Origin: an uncultured Flavobacteriales bacterium
GTDB lineage: Bacteria; Bacteroidota; Bacteroidia; Flavobacteriales; Weeksellaceae
Direction of reading: 5' to 3'
Assembly: GCA_937876095.1 (NCBI GenBank)
Contig: CALFIE010000003.1
Location: 20,254-84,253 of the forward strand
DNA: 64,000 nucleotides
Below are positions 8,044 to 16,257 of this stretch, piece after piece. A program made the translations under genes and the position numbers. Numbering within the stretch: the stretch's first letter is position 1; each line of letters opens with the position of its first letter. Below the pieces are notes generated by a model. The model ran no database searches and was not told the DNA's origin. It worked only from the letters and a program-made list of their open reading frames with translations.

Positions 8044-8958
8044 TTATTCTCTTACCAAAGGCATTGTAGAACAGCGGAGTAGACCGCCCATTTTAGAAAT
8101 TTCGCGGTACGGAATTTCTTCTACCGTGAAGTTCCACTCGTTGCGCAAAAAGGTATTCATTCTGGTAAAAGCGGCGTCTGAAACAATGATTTCTGGTGAA
8201 ATAGAAAAAATATTGGGATTCATTTCAAACATTTCCTCATCAGTCACGTGGAAACAATTTTCTTCGCCGAAAATATCCAAAATCAATCGGTAATCGCTCT
8301 CATCAACAAAACCATTTTTGTAAATGATGCATTTATCAGTTCCGATTGGATTGAAGGTGCAATCTAGGTGCAGAACTCCCTCGAAAGGAATTCTGTCGTT
8401 TTTTTTGAGTTCTAGATCTAGAAATCTTTTTTTTGGGAAATATTCTTTCAGAATTTCTACCGCATATTCGTTGGTTCTTGCAGTTTTGAAATTTCTGTAA
8501 TCTTCTGAAAGACAAGTTCCTATGAATACAAAATCGTTCCAAACGATGACATCACCGCCTTCTATATGTGCAGTTTCGGGCAGGTTGATGATTTTGCGCC
8601 ATTCTACTTTTTCAAAAATTTTACGATAGGCTTCTTGTTCGTCTGCACGGTCTTTGATAACGTTGGAAATAATCATTTTATCATCAATGACAAAAGCGAC
8701 ATCGCGTGCAAAAACTTGGTTGTAATCGTGGATTATGCTTGGTCTGAAAACTTCTACGTTGTATTTTTTGAGCACCATTTCAAAGGCAGACATTTCTGCA
8801 ATGATGTCTTCTTCGGTAGGATAAATACCATTTTCTACGGAGTGGTACGATTTGGCATCGTAACTTTCTTCTAAGGTAGGAACCGGACCATTGGATTTAG
8901 GTTGGCCCAGAACTACGGATTTCAGACGACCTGTTTCGTTGGTGATATTGAGCTTCAT
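8044..8958 (-). CDS. Amidinotransferase-fold hydrolase (DDAH/arginine deiminase-like)
   Basis: 304 residues of the pentein fold. Visible landmarks are the N-terminal GRLKSVVLGQP strand, FARDVAF, HIEGGDV, a mid-protein LDCTFNPI histidine/acid region and a C-terminal GGLLRC motif placing the nucleophile at C296. Members hydrolyse or transfer guanidino groups (arginine, dimethylarginine, or amidino transfer). This one and CtlX are two distinct members within 7 kb. It appears monocistronic. The exact substrate cannot be assigned. Confidence 0.75.
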   Translation of the reverse strand: MKLNITNETGRLKSVVLGQPKSNGPVPTLEESYDAKSYHSVENGIYPTEEDIIAEMSAFEMVLKKYNVEVFRPSIIHDYNQVFARDVAFVIDDKMIISNVIKDRADEQEAYRKIFEKVEWRKIINLPETAHIEGGDVIVWNDFVFIGTCLSEDYRNFKTARTNEYAVEILKEYFPKKRFLDLELKKNDRIPFEGVLHLDCTFNPIGTDKCIIYKNGFVDESDYRLILDIFGEENCFHVTDEEMFEMNPNIFSISPEIIVSDAAFTRMNTFLRNEWNFTVEEIPYREISKMGGLLRCSTMPLVRE

Positions 8959-9079
8959 AAATAATCTCTGCTTGAAGCAAATTTAAACAAAGGATTTGAG
9001 TTGAGGAAATTTTTGTAGAAATTGGCGGGATTAAATTTTTTGTTGGTAAGAATTTTTGTTCAATTTTTATCATAACCAA

Positions 9080-9106
9080 ACAAACTCCCAAATTTTGGGA
9101 GTTTGT
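9080..9106 (-). terminator. Terminator of gltA
   Basis: ACAAACTCCC and GGGAGTTTGT pair around a short A/T loop, 29 bases past the gltA stop on the minus strand. The following T-tract is weak (TTTGG), but the stem is strong and well placed. Confidence 0.65.
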
Positions 9107-9134
9107 AGTTAAAATATTTTGCTTTGATAGAAAT

Positions 9135-10421
9135 TTATCTTGCTGATAAATCTACATAATTTCTTTGGGTTGCTCCTTGGTACACTTGTCTTGGTCTACC
9201 AATAGGATCGTTGTGTAGACGCATTTCTTTCCACTGTGAAATCCAACCTGGTAATCTACCCAATGCGAACATCACGGTAAACATTTCGGTTGGGATTCCT
9301 AAGGCACGGTAAATAATACCAGAATAGAAATCTACGTTTGGATAGAGTTTTCTGCTTACGAAATACTCGTCTTCTAGTGCAACTCGTTCTAGCTGCATTG
9401 CAATATCTAGGGCTGGATCATCTATTCCTAAACTGTCTAATAAATCATCTGCAGCTTTCTTGATGATTCTAGCTCTAGGATCAAAATTTTTGTAAACACG
9501 GTGACCAAATCCCATCAATCTGAAATCGTCTTCTTTGTTTTTGGCTTTTTCTACATATTTTGCCACGTTACCACCATCTTTCTGAATCATTTCAAGCATT
9601 TCTATCACTGCTTGATTTGCGCCACCATGAAGTGGTCCCCATAATGCTGAAACACCTGCAGAAATAGAAGCAAACAATCCAGCGTGTGCAGAACCAACCA
9701 TTCTTACTGTAGAAGCAGAGCAATTTTGTTCGTGATCTGCGTGTAAAATTAGGATTTTGTCTAGTGCGTCTATAATTACTGGGTTCATTTCTAAATCTTC
9801 ATATGGCATTTTGAAAGCCATCTTGTAGAAATTTTCTACATAATTTAATTTGTTGTCACCGTGATTTAGAGATAAACCTCGTGTTTTTCTGTAAGTCCAT
9901 GCACAAAGCACCGAAAATTTTGCAATCAATAATTCAGCAGCGTGATCTAACTCTTCTTTGGATTTTACATCTACTGCTTTTGGATTAAATGCGGTAAGAG
10001 CTGAAGTAAGTGCAGACAAAACTCCCATAGGATGCGCAGATCTAGGGAATACATCTAATAATTTCTTCATTTCTTCGGCTGCATAGTTGTATTTTTTGAT
10101 ATTTCTTTCGAAGCTTCCGAATTGATCTTTGTTTGGCAATTCACCATGCAACAAAAGATACATCACTTCGGTAAAATTAGATTTTTCTGCCAATTGCTCA
10201 ATAGGATATCCTCTGTACATCAATTCTCCCAAGTCTCCATCGAGATAAGTGATTTCAGAAATGGTAGATCCGGTATTTTTGTACCCAATATCTAAAGTGA
10301 TCAAACCAGTTTGATCCCGAAGTTTGGAGATGTCTATTCCTCTGTCTCCGATGGTGCTGTTTACAATAGGATATTCATAAGAATTCCCATCATAACTTAA
10401 TATAACTTTGTTGTCTGACAT
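9135..10421 (-). CDS. gltA: Citrate synthase
   Basis: 428 residues, type II citrate synthase. Catalytic landmarks are visible: LHADHEQNCSAST, then LHGGANQAV (histidine binding oxaloacetate) and GFGHRVYKNFDPRA (histidine and citrate-binding arginine), with aspartate/arginine contacts near the C-terminus. It condenses oxaloacetate and acetyl-CoA at the entry of the TCA cycle, in the cytoplasm. It has its own promoter candidate and terminator, so it is probably transcribed alone. Confidence 0.96.
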   Translation of the reverse strand: MSDNKVILSYDGNSYEYPIVNSTIGDRGIDISKLRDQTGLITLDIGYKNTGSTISEITYLDGDLGELMYRGYPIEQLAEKSNFTEVMYLLLHGELPNKDQFGSFERNIKKYNYAAEEMKKLLDVFPRSAHPMGVLSALTSALTAFNPKAVDVKSKEELDHAAELLIAKFSVLCAWTYRKTRGLSLNHGDNKLNYVENFYKMAFKMPYEDLEMNPVIIDALDKILILHADHEQNCSASTVRMVGSAHAGLFASISAGVSALWGPLHGGANQAVIEMLEMIQKDGGNVAKYVEKAKNKEDDFRLMGFGHRVYKNFDPRARIIKKAADDLLDSLGIDDPALDIAMQLERVALEDEYFVSRKLYPNVDFYSGIIYRALGIPTEMFTVMFALGRLPGWISQWKEMRLHNDPIGRPRQVYQGATQRNYVDLSAR

Positions 10422-10439
10422 TTTGTAAAATATTTTGGA

Positions 10440-10471
10440 TAAAAATACATAAAATATGATTTACCTACAAA
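10440..10471 (-). promoter_or_regulatory. Candidate promoter of gltA
   Basis: On the minus strand TTTG is followed after 20 bases by TATTTTTA, close to the TTTG-N19-TAnnTTTG consensus. The predicted start of transcription lies just before the gltA ATG. Confidence 0.4.
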
Positions 10472-10561
10472 CGTTTTTAATATTGTTATGAGAAATTTCA
10501 GTTTTTTTTAAAATTATTTTGCTAATTTGATATAGTTGTGTTTTTTACTATCAAAAAACAC

Positions 10562-10590
10562 AAACTTCATTTGATCATCAAATGAAGTTT
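10562..10590 (-). terminator. Terminator of eno
   Basis: AAACTTCATTTGA (10562-10574) pairs with TCAAATGAAGTTT (10578-10590), a 13-bp perfect stem with a 3-base loop, 30 bases past the eno stop. On the minus strand a TGTTTTTTG tract follows. Confidence 0.85.
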
Positions 10591-10620
10591 TGTTGTTTAT
10601 TAATTAATAAAATTAGTTAA

Positions 10621-11913
10621 TTATCTTTTAATTTTGAAGGCATCTAATCCTGGGAAAATTGCAGTTTCACCAAGAGCTTCTTCAATTCTGAGTAATTGGT
10701 TGTATTTTGCCATTCTGTCTGAACGTGAAGCTGAACCAGTTTTAATTTGCCCACAATTTTGTGCAACTGCTAGATCTGCAATAGTAGAATCTTCGGTTTC
10801 ACCAGAACGATGTGACATAACCGTAGTATATTTGTTGTTTTGCGCCATTTGTACTGCTGCCATTGTTTCTGAAAGAGAGCCAATTTGGTTTACTTTTATC
10901 AAAATAGAATTGGCAATATCTTCTTTGATTCCTCTTGCTAATCTTTCTACATTGGTTACAAATAAATCGTCACCAACTAATTGAACTCTATCACCAATTC
11001 TTTCGGTAAGCATTTTCCAACCTTCCCAATCATCTTCGTGCATACCATCTTCAATAGAAATAATTGGATATTTGTTTGCTAATTCAGCCAAATAAGAAAC
11101 TTGTTCGTTTCTGTTAAACTGTGCAGAATCTGGAGTTTGGAACTTTCTATAATCATAAACTCCGTCTTTGTAAAATTCTGATGCAGCACAATCTAGGGCA
11201 ATCATAATATCATCTCCTGGTTTGTAGCCTGCTTTTTCTATGGCTTGCAAAAGTGTATCTAATGCATCTTCGGTTCCTTTGAAGGTTGGTGCAAAACCAC
11301 CTTCGTCACCAACTGCTGTAGATAAACCTCTTGAATGTAGAATTGATTTCAAATTGTGGAAAATTTCGGTTCCTTTTCTGAGTGCGTGAGAAAAAGAATC
11401 TGCTTTTACAGGCATTACCATAAATTCTTGAAAAGCAATTGGCGCATCTGAATGAGAACCACCATTAATTACATTCATCATAGGAACAGGAAGTGTGTTT
11501 GCATTTACACCACCCACATATTTATATAGAGGCATTCTAAGTTCGGTAGCTGCTGCTTTTGCTGCTGCCAAAGAAACTCCCAAAATAGCATTTGCACCAA
11601 GATTTCCTTTGTTTTTTGTTCCATCTAGATCAATCATAATTTGATCGATAAAATTTTGATCAAAAACTGGTAAACCTACCAATTCTGGGGCAATAACTTC
11701 GCGCACATTTTCTACTGCTTTTAGTACACCTTTCCCCATAAAATCGGTTCCGCCATCTCGTAATTCTACAGCTTCGTGTTCACCAGTAGAAGCTCCGGAA
11801 GGAACAGCTGCTCTTCCCATTGCTCCACTTTCTGTGAAAACGTCTACTTCTATAGTTGGATTTCCTCTGGAATCTAAAATTTGTCTTGCCTCGATGTAAG
11901 AAATATAACTCAT
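10621..11913 (-). CDS. eno: Enolase
   Basis: 430 residues, the normal enolase size. The N-terminus (ARQILDSRGNPTIEVDV), the catalytic region (AVGDEGGFAP), the Mg2+-binding ALDCAASEF and SIEDGMHEDDW, and the signature ILIKVNQIGSLSE are all present. It converts 2-phosphoglycerate to phosphoenolpyruvate. It is flanked by its own terminator and by a 445-base upstream gap, so it is likely transcribed alone. Confidence 0.97.
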   Translation of the reverse strand: MSYISYIEARQILDSRGNPTIEVDVFTESGAMGRAAVPSGASTGEHEAVELRDGGTDFMGKGVLKAVENVREVIAPELVGLPVFDQNFIDQIMIDLDGTKNKGNLGANAILGVSLAAAKAAATELRMPLYKYVGGVNANTLPVPMMNVINGGSHSDAPIAFQEFMVMPVKADSFSHALRKGTEIFHNLKSILHSRGLSTAVGDEGGFAPTFKGTEDALDTLLQAIEKAGYKPGDDIMIALDCAASEFYKDGVYDYRKFQTPDSAQFNRNEQVSYLAELANKYPIISIEDGMHEDDWEGWKMLTERIGDRVQLVGDDLFVTNVERLARGIKEDIANSILIKVNQIGSLSETMAAVQMAQNNKYTTVMSHRSGETEDSTIADLAVAQNCGQIKTGSASRSDRMAKYNQLLRIEEALGETAIFPGLDAFKIKR

Positions 11914-12358
11914 GTTCTTTTTATTTTTGATAAATTGTTGAATTTATTGATTCTTAATTATGTAGAATTAGATGATTTTTAGTTTAAATCACGATGCAAA
12001 TTTAATTAAAACTCACGGATTCTACTCTGTAAAATAGATAATTTTTCTTTGAACCTTACTAAATTTCTTAGCAAAAACGTTGAATTTTTATTTCTAATAG
12101 ATTAATTTTAAATTGAACTTGGAATTATAAGATGTAGTCTTTAATTAGGTGCGATTATTGTTTCTTTTAAATAAAATGTGGTAGTTCTAAATTAAAAAAA
12201 TGCTTCATTTTGAAGCATTTAGATTATGAATTAGTATCTATTTTACAATATAATTTCGAAGTAAATCACACAATGAAAGATTTCAAAAGCTAGTTTTTTA
12301 CAAAAAAAGATTAATAGACAATAATTAATTTCTTTTTGGGTTAGATTTTTGGGAGTAA
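11914..12358. other. Intergenic region between eno and lipoprotein gene
   Basis: 445 bases of very AT-rich DNA without a convincing gene. It must contain the eno promoter near its left end and holds one clear terminator hairpin (12194-12220). I see no RNA gene or repeat family here. Confidence 0.6.
12194..12220 (-). terminator. Terminator downstream of lipoprotein gene
   Basis: AAATGCTTCA and TGAAGCATTT form a 10-bp stem with a 3-base loop. On the minus strand it is followed by a run of seven T, a textbook intrinsic terminator, although it lies about 140 bases past the stop of the only upstream gene. Confidence 0.75.
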
Positions 12359-12787
12359 TTACCGATCTCTTACCAATTCTATAACGTTGTTACCTTGTGT
12401 AATTTGTAGTGAATCACCTTTGGAAACTGCTTTTATCCCATTTCTTTCGTAAGAAATACTGTTCTTTGATGCTGAAACTTGATCAAGTTGAAATTTGTGA
12501 TTGTTGGCTTCTATTGCAATGGTGTGAGATTTTTCGGCATTGGTAAAAGTAACTTTTGCACGAGAACCATCGGTTGCACGAAAGGTGTATGAAGTGGTAT
12601 TGATGACTTTACCATCAATTATTTTTTTCTGAGATAGGGTAGTAGTACTATCAAGTTCCCCGTTTTTTGTAGTGATTTTGGTTTCTATGTTTTCTTCAGT
12701 AATTACATTTTTGTTTCCTTCTGCTTTTTTGCAATTGATAGCACTAAGGGAAATGATACAAAGTACTGCTATTAAATGTTTTTTCAT
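12359..12787 (-). CDS. Small predicted lipoprotein of unknown function
   Basis: 142 residues. A lipoprotein signal peptide is clear: basic MKKH, a hydrophobic stretch, and a lipobox ending at C19 (SAINC), so it should be lipidated and held in the envelope. The mature part is short, polar and rich in beta-prone T/S/K residues (about 123 residues), with no motif I recognise. It follows the ribosomal operon, but a strong terminator separates them. I cannot assign a function. Confidence 0.7.
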   Translation of the reverse strand: MKKHLIAVLCIISLSAINCKKAEGNKNVITEENIETKITTKNGELDSTTTLSQKKIIDGKVINTTSYTFRATDGSRAKVTFTNAEKSHTIAIEANNHKFQLDQVSASKNSISYERNGIKAVSKGDSLQITQGNNVIELVRDR

Positions 12788-12846
12788 AATTCATTTTTTT
12801 TTAAATTAAAAATTTTGGGTTTAATTTCTAAAGTTAGTAAAAAAAT

Positions 12847-12877
12847 AAAACCGTCTTGCAAAATGCGAGACGGTTTT
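12847..12877 (-). terminator. Terminator of the ribosomal operon
   Basis: AAAACCGTCT and AGACGGTTTT pair around a partly paired TGC/GCG loop, 27 bases past the rplQ stop. T-rich flanks on both strands make it a strong, probably bidirectional terminator closing the 28-gene cluster. Confidence 0.88.
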
Positions 12878-12903
12878 TATAGTATCCTAAGAAAAATAGA
12901 GGA

Positions 12904-13422
12904 TTATTCTTCTGATTTTTCTTCAGTTGAAGATTCCTTTGGTTCTTCAGTATCAGCTTCTTTTGCAGGTGCTTTGAAATCTACAACAGCTTCTTTTTTA
13001 GGAGCATTTGCTCTTCTGCTTCTTCTGGTCGCTTTTTTCTCTTCTGCATTTGGATTGTAGAGCTCATTGAAATCTACCAATTCTATCATCGCAGTATCTG
13101 CAGCATCACCTGGTCTGAAACCTGTTTTGATAATTCTAGTATAACCTCCGTTTCTATTTGCAATTTTAGGAGCAATTGTTCTGAATAATTCTGTAACAGC
13201 TTCTTTGCTTTGCAAATAAGAGAAAACAGTTCTTCTGTTGTGTGTAGTATCTTCTTTTGATTTTGTAAGAAGTGGTTCTACATATACGCGCAAAGCTTTT
13301 GCTTTAGCAACTGTTGTGTTAATTCTTTTATGCTCAATAAGAGAACAAGCCATATTAGCAAGTAGTGCACTTCTGTGTGAAGCGGTTCTTCCTAAGTGAT
13401 TGAATTTTTTACCGTGTCTCAT
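12904..13422 (-). CDS. rplQ: 50S ribosomal protein L17
   Basis: 172 residues. Residues 1-115 are standard L17 (MRHGKKFNHLGR start; NGGYTRI near residue 92). The remainder is a lysine- then glutamate-rich tail with alternating basic and acidic segments, a disordered extension seen in Bacteroidota L17 but absent from the 127-residue E. coli protein. L17 lines the peptide exit region of the large subunit. It is the last gene of the cluster, next to rpoA as in most bacteria. Confidence 0.96.
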   Translation of the reverse strand: MRHGKKFNHLGRTASHRSALLANMACSLIEHKRINTTVAKAKALRVYVEPLLTKSKEDTTHNRRTVFSYLQSKEAVTELFRTIAPKIANRNGGYTRIIKTGFRPGDAADTAMIELVDFNELYNPNAEEKKATRRSRRANAPKKEAVVDFKAPAKEADTEEPKESSTEEKSEE

Positions 13423-13428
13423 TGTATA

Positions 13429-14424
13429 TTATTTATCAGCGTCTAATTTATATTTTGCAACGTCAAACCCGAAATTCAAGCCTTTTGCGTGCACTAGTTC
13501 TTCTAATTCTGTGAGTGATTTTTTTCCGAAATTTCTAAATTTCATCAAATCAGACTTACTATAAGAAACCAATTCACCTAAAGTTTCAACTTCTGCAGCT
13601 TTTAAGCAGTTAAGAGCTCTCACAGAGAGATCCATATCAGCTAATTTAGATTTTAGAAGTTGTCTGGTGTGTAGTGTTTCTTCATCGTATTGTATAGATG
13701 CTTTTACAGCTTCGGTTTCCAACGTAATTCTCTCATCTGAGAATAACATAAAATGATAAATCAAAATTTTGGAAGCTTCTGTTAAAGCATTTTGTGGACT
13801 GATAGAACCATCGGTCTCTATATCTAATACTAATTTTTCGTAGTCTGTTTTTTGCTCAACACGATAATTTTCAACGGAATACTGCACCTTTTTGATAGGG
13901 GTGAAAATAGAATCTATAGCAATGGTACCAATTGGTGCATTGTTAGATTTATTTTGCTCAGATGGAACGTAACCTCTCCCTTTTTCTATATTGAAAGTAA
14001 GTTCGAAAGCTACTTCTTTTGCCAAATTACAGATTACGAGATCTGGATTTAACACTTCGAAACCGCTGATTGATTTTCCTAAATCACCTGCAGTAACTAC
14101 ATTTTGTCCTGAAACTTTTGCAGTAACTTGTTCTGTTGTGGTATTTTCAGATTTCGCTTTTAGGCGTAATTGTTTTAGATTAAGAATAATTTCTGTTACA
14201 TCTTCTATTACACCAGGAATTGTTGAAAATTCGTGCTCTACGCCTTCTATTTTGATAGAAGAAATAGCATATCCTTCAAGAGAAGAGAGTAAAACTCTTC
14301 TCAAAGCATTACCGATGGTAAGTCCAAAACCTTGTTCTAATGGTCTGAATTCAAATTGTCCTTTGAAGTCATTAGAATTAAGTAGGATTACTTTATCGGG
14401 TTTAATGAATGTTAAAATTGCCAT
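13429..14424 (-). CDS. rpoA: RNA polymerase alpha subunit
   Basis: 331 residues with both expected domains: the N-terminal dimerisation and assembly domain (LEQGFGLTIGNALRRVLLSS at residues 31-50) and the C-terminal DNA-binding domain with its helix-hairpin-helix (FRNFGKKSLTEL). It nucleates RNA polymerase assembly and contacts upstream promoter DNA and activators. It lies between rpsD and rplQ, the conserved alpha-operon order. Confidence 0.98.
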   Translation of the reverse strand: MAILTFIKPDKVILLNSNDFKGQFEFRPLEQGFGLTIGNALRRVLLSSLEGYAISSIKIEGVEHEFSTIPGVIEDVTEIILNLKQLRLKAKSENTTTEQVTAKVSGQNVVTAGDLGKSISGFEVLNPDLVICNLAKEVAFELTFNIEKGRGYVPSEQNKSNNAPIGTIAIDSIFTPIKKVQYSVENYRVEQKTDYEKLVLDIETDGSISPQNALTEASKILIYHFMLFSDERITLETEAVKASIQYDEETLHTRQLLKSKLADMDLSVRALNCLKAAEVETLGELVSYSKSDLMKFRNFGKKSLTELEELVHAKGLNFGFDVAKYKLDADK

Positions 14425-14449
14425 ATTGGTTTGAGCAAAAATTTGATTA

Positions 14450-15058
14450 TTATTTAGAGTAAAGTTCGACGATTAGCTGTTCTTTGATGTCCTCTGGAAT
14501 TTGAATTCTTTCTGGAGCTGCTACAAAGGTTCCTTCTTTTTTCTCGTCATTAAATTGCAACCACTCATAGTTGGATTTAGAAGCAAGAGAATCTGAAATA
14601 ACTTCTAGAGATTTCGATTTTTCTCTGATTGCGATTACATCTCCTACTTTCAATAAATATGATGGTATGTTTACCAATTCACCATTTACAGTTACGTGTC
14701 TGTGTGACACTAATTGTCTTGCTCCAGCTCTGGTTTTAGCAAATCCTAATCTGTATACCACGTTGTCTAATCTAGATTCGCACAATTGCAATAGTACTTC
14801 ACCAGTTACACCTTTGCTTCGGTGAGCTTTGTCAAATAAATTTGCGAATTGTCTTTCTAGAATTCCGTAGGTATATTTAGCTTTTTGTTTTTCTGCTAAT
14901 TGTACTGCGTATTCAGATTTTTTAGAACCTCTTCTTTTGTTTGGTCCGTGTTGTCCAGGTGGTTGGTTTTTTCTTTTTTCGAAGTATTTGTCGTCTCCGT
15001 AGATTGCTGCGCCAAATTTACGAGCAATTTTTGTTTTTGGTCCAATATATCTTGCCAT
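14450..15058 (-). CDS. rpsD: 30S ribosomal protein S4
   Basis: 202 residues. It starts MARYIGPKTKIARKFG and carries the S4 RNA-binding domain (ESRLDNVVYRLG, then RQLVSHRHVTVNG). It binds the 16S 5' domain and starts small-subunit assembly. The N-terminal region lacks the zinc-binding cysteines of zinc-type S4, so this is the zinc-free form. Confidence 0.97.
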   Translation of the reverse strand: MARYIGPKTKIARKFGAAIYGDDKYFEKRKNQPPGQHGPNKRRGSKKSEYAVQLAEKQKAKYTYGILERQFANLFDKAHRSKGVTGEVLLQLCESRLDNVVYRLGFAKTRAGARQLVSHRHVTVNGELVNIPSYLLKVGDVIAIREKSKSLEVISDSLASKSNYEWLQFNDEKKEGTFVAAPERIQIPEDIKEQLIVELYSK

Positions 15059-15065
15059 AATTCTT

Positions 15066-15117
15066 TAGATTTGAGATTTGAGATTTGAATTTTTGAATTT
15101 TCAAATTTTCAAATTCT
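15066..15117. repeat. Low-complexity spacer between rpsK and rpsD
   Basis: Three tandem GATTTGA-like units are followed by GAATTTTTGAATTTTCAAA-type sequence that can fold on itself. The spacer interrupts an otherwise tightly packed operon and resembles the spacers at 18110-18190 and 22820-22855. Confidence 0.5.
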
Positions 15118-15119
15118 TG

Positions 15120-15509
15120 TTATACTCTTCTTCTTTTTGGTGGTCTACAGCCATTGTGTGGCATAGGAGTCACGTCTACGATTTCGCTAACTTCAATCCC
15201 AGAGTTGTGAATTGATCTGATTGCAGATTCTCTACCTGCACCAGGACCTTTCACAAACACTTTTACTCTTCTAAGACCTGCTTCGTGAGCAACTTGAGAG
15301 CAATTTTCAGCTGCCATTTGCGCAGCGAAAGGAGTATTTTTTTTAGAACCTCTGAAACCCATTTTACCGGCAGAAGCCCAAGAAATTACTTCACCATTTT
15401 TATTGGTTAAAGAAATAATGATATTATTAAAAGAAGCTTGGATGTGTGCTTCACCAATTGCTTCTACTTTAACTTTTCTTTTCTTAACTACTTTAGTCTG
15501 TTTTGCCAT
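15120..15509 (-). CDS. rpsK: 30S ribosomal protein S11
   Basis: 129 residues. The conserved core is visible (HIQASFNNIIISLT, GFRGSKKNTPFAAQ, VKGPGAGRESAIR, and the basic C-terminal GCRPPKRRRV). It forms part of the small-subunit platform near the mRNA exit. Located between rpsM and rpsD, the conserved order. Confidence 0.98.
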   Translation of the reverse strand: MAKQTKVVKKRKVKVEAIGEAHIQASFNNIIISLTNKNGEVISWASAGKMGFRGSKKNTPFAAQMAAENCSQVAHEAGLRRVKVFVKGPGAGRESAIRSIHNSGIEVSEIVDVTPMPHNGCRPPKRRRV

Positions 15510-15520
15510 AATTCTAACGA

Positions 15521-15898
15521 TTATTTACTTGCTTTTTTCTTGTTAGCAACAGTTTTTCTTTTTCCTTTTCGGGTTCTAGAATTGTTTTTCGTTCTTTGGC
15601 CTCTTAAAGGTAATCCTAGTCTGTGACGTATTCCTCGTTGGCAACCTATGTCCATCAATCGCTTGATGTTCAATTGCACTTCAGAACGTAGTTCACCTTC
15701 AACTTTAATGTTGTCTGTGATGTAGTTTCTGATTGCAGCCAATTCATCGTCATTCCATTCGTTGACTTTCTTGTCTTCGCTGATTCCAGCATTTTTCAAG
15801 ATTTCTGCAGCGGTGCTTCTACCAATCCCATAGATGTAGGTAAGCCCGATAACTCCTCTTTTGTTTTTTGGTAAATCAATACCTGAAATTCTCGCCAT
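15521..15898 (-). CDS. rpsM: 30S ribosomal protein S13
   Basis: 125 residues starting MARISGIDLPKNKRGVIGLTY. The helix-two-turn-helix region and the basic C-terminal tail (RGQRTKNNSRTRKGKRKTV) that reaches toward the P-site tRNA are present. It sits just 11 bases before rpsK. Confidence 0.98.
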   Translation of the reverse strand: MARISGIDLPKNKRGVIGLTYIYGIGRSTAAEILKNAGISEDKKVNEWNDDELAAIRNYITDNIKVEGELRSEVQLNIKRLMDIGCQRGIRHRLGLPLRGQRTKNNSRTRKGKRKTVANKKKASK

Positions 15899-15907
15899 AA
15901 TTTAATT

Positions 15908-16024
15908 TTAGCCTTGTCTTTGTTTAAATTTTGGGTTTTTTTTGTTGATAACAAATAGGACGCCTTTTCTACGTACTATTTTGCAATCAGCACTTCTTTT
16001 TTTGATAGATGCTCTTACTTTCAT
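15908..16024 (-). CDS. rpmJ: 50S ribosomal protein L36
   Basis: A 38-residue gene read directly from the minus strand: it starts MKVRASIKKRSADCK and ends FKQRQG, with an ATG at 16024 and TAA at 15908. This is the standard L36 frame, between infA and rpsM. Only C14 of the usual four zinc ligands is kept, so it is the zinc-free type, normal for this class. Confidence 0.96.
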   Translation of the reverse strand: MKVRASIKKRSADCKIVRRKGVLFVINKKNPKFKQRQG

Positions 16025-16034
16025 TGTAACTGTT

Positions 16035-16250
16035 TTAATATCTAAAAGTGATTCTTCCTTTTGATAAATCATAAGGAGATAGTTCTAATTTTACCTTGTC
16101 TCCTGGTAAAAGTTTAATATAGTGCATTCTCATTTTCCCAGAAATGTGGGCAATTAGAACGTGACCATTCTCTAATTCTACACGGAACATGGCGTTTGAT
16201 AGTGCTTCCACTATCACGCCGTCTTGTTCTATATGTTTTTGTTTAGCCAT
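16035..16250 (-). CDS. infA: Translation initiation factor IF-1
   Basis: 71 residues, a single S1/OB-fold domain (MAKQKHIEQDGVIVEAL, MFRVELENGHVL, GDKVKLELSPYDLSKGRI). IF-1 occupies the ribosomal A site during initiation. It lies 7 bases after secY and just before rpmJ, a conserved arrangement. Confidence 0.98.
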   Translation of the reverse strand: MAKQKHIEQDGVIVEALSNAMFRVELENGHVLIAHISGKMRMHYIKLLPGDKVKLELSPYDLSKGRITFRY

Positions 16251-16257
16251 TTATTTC

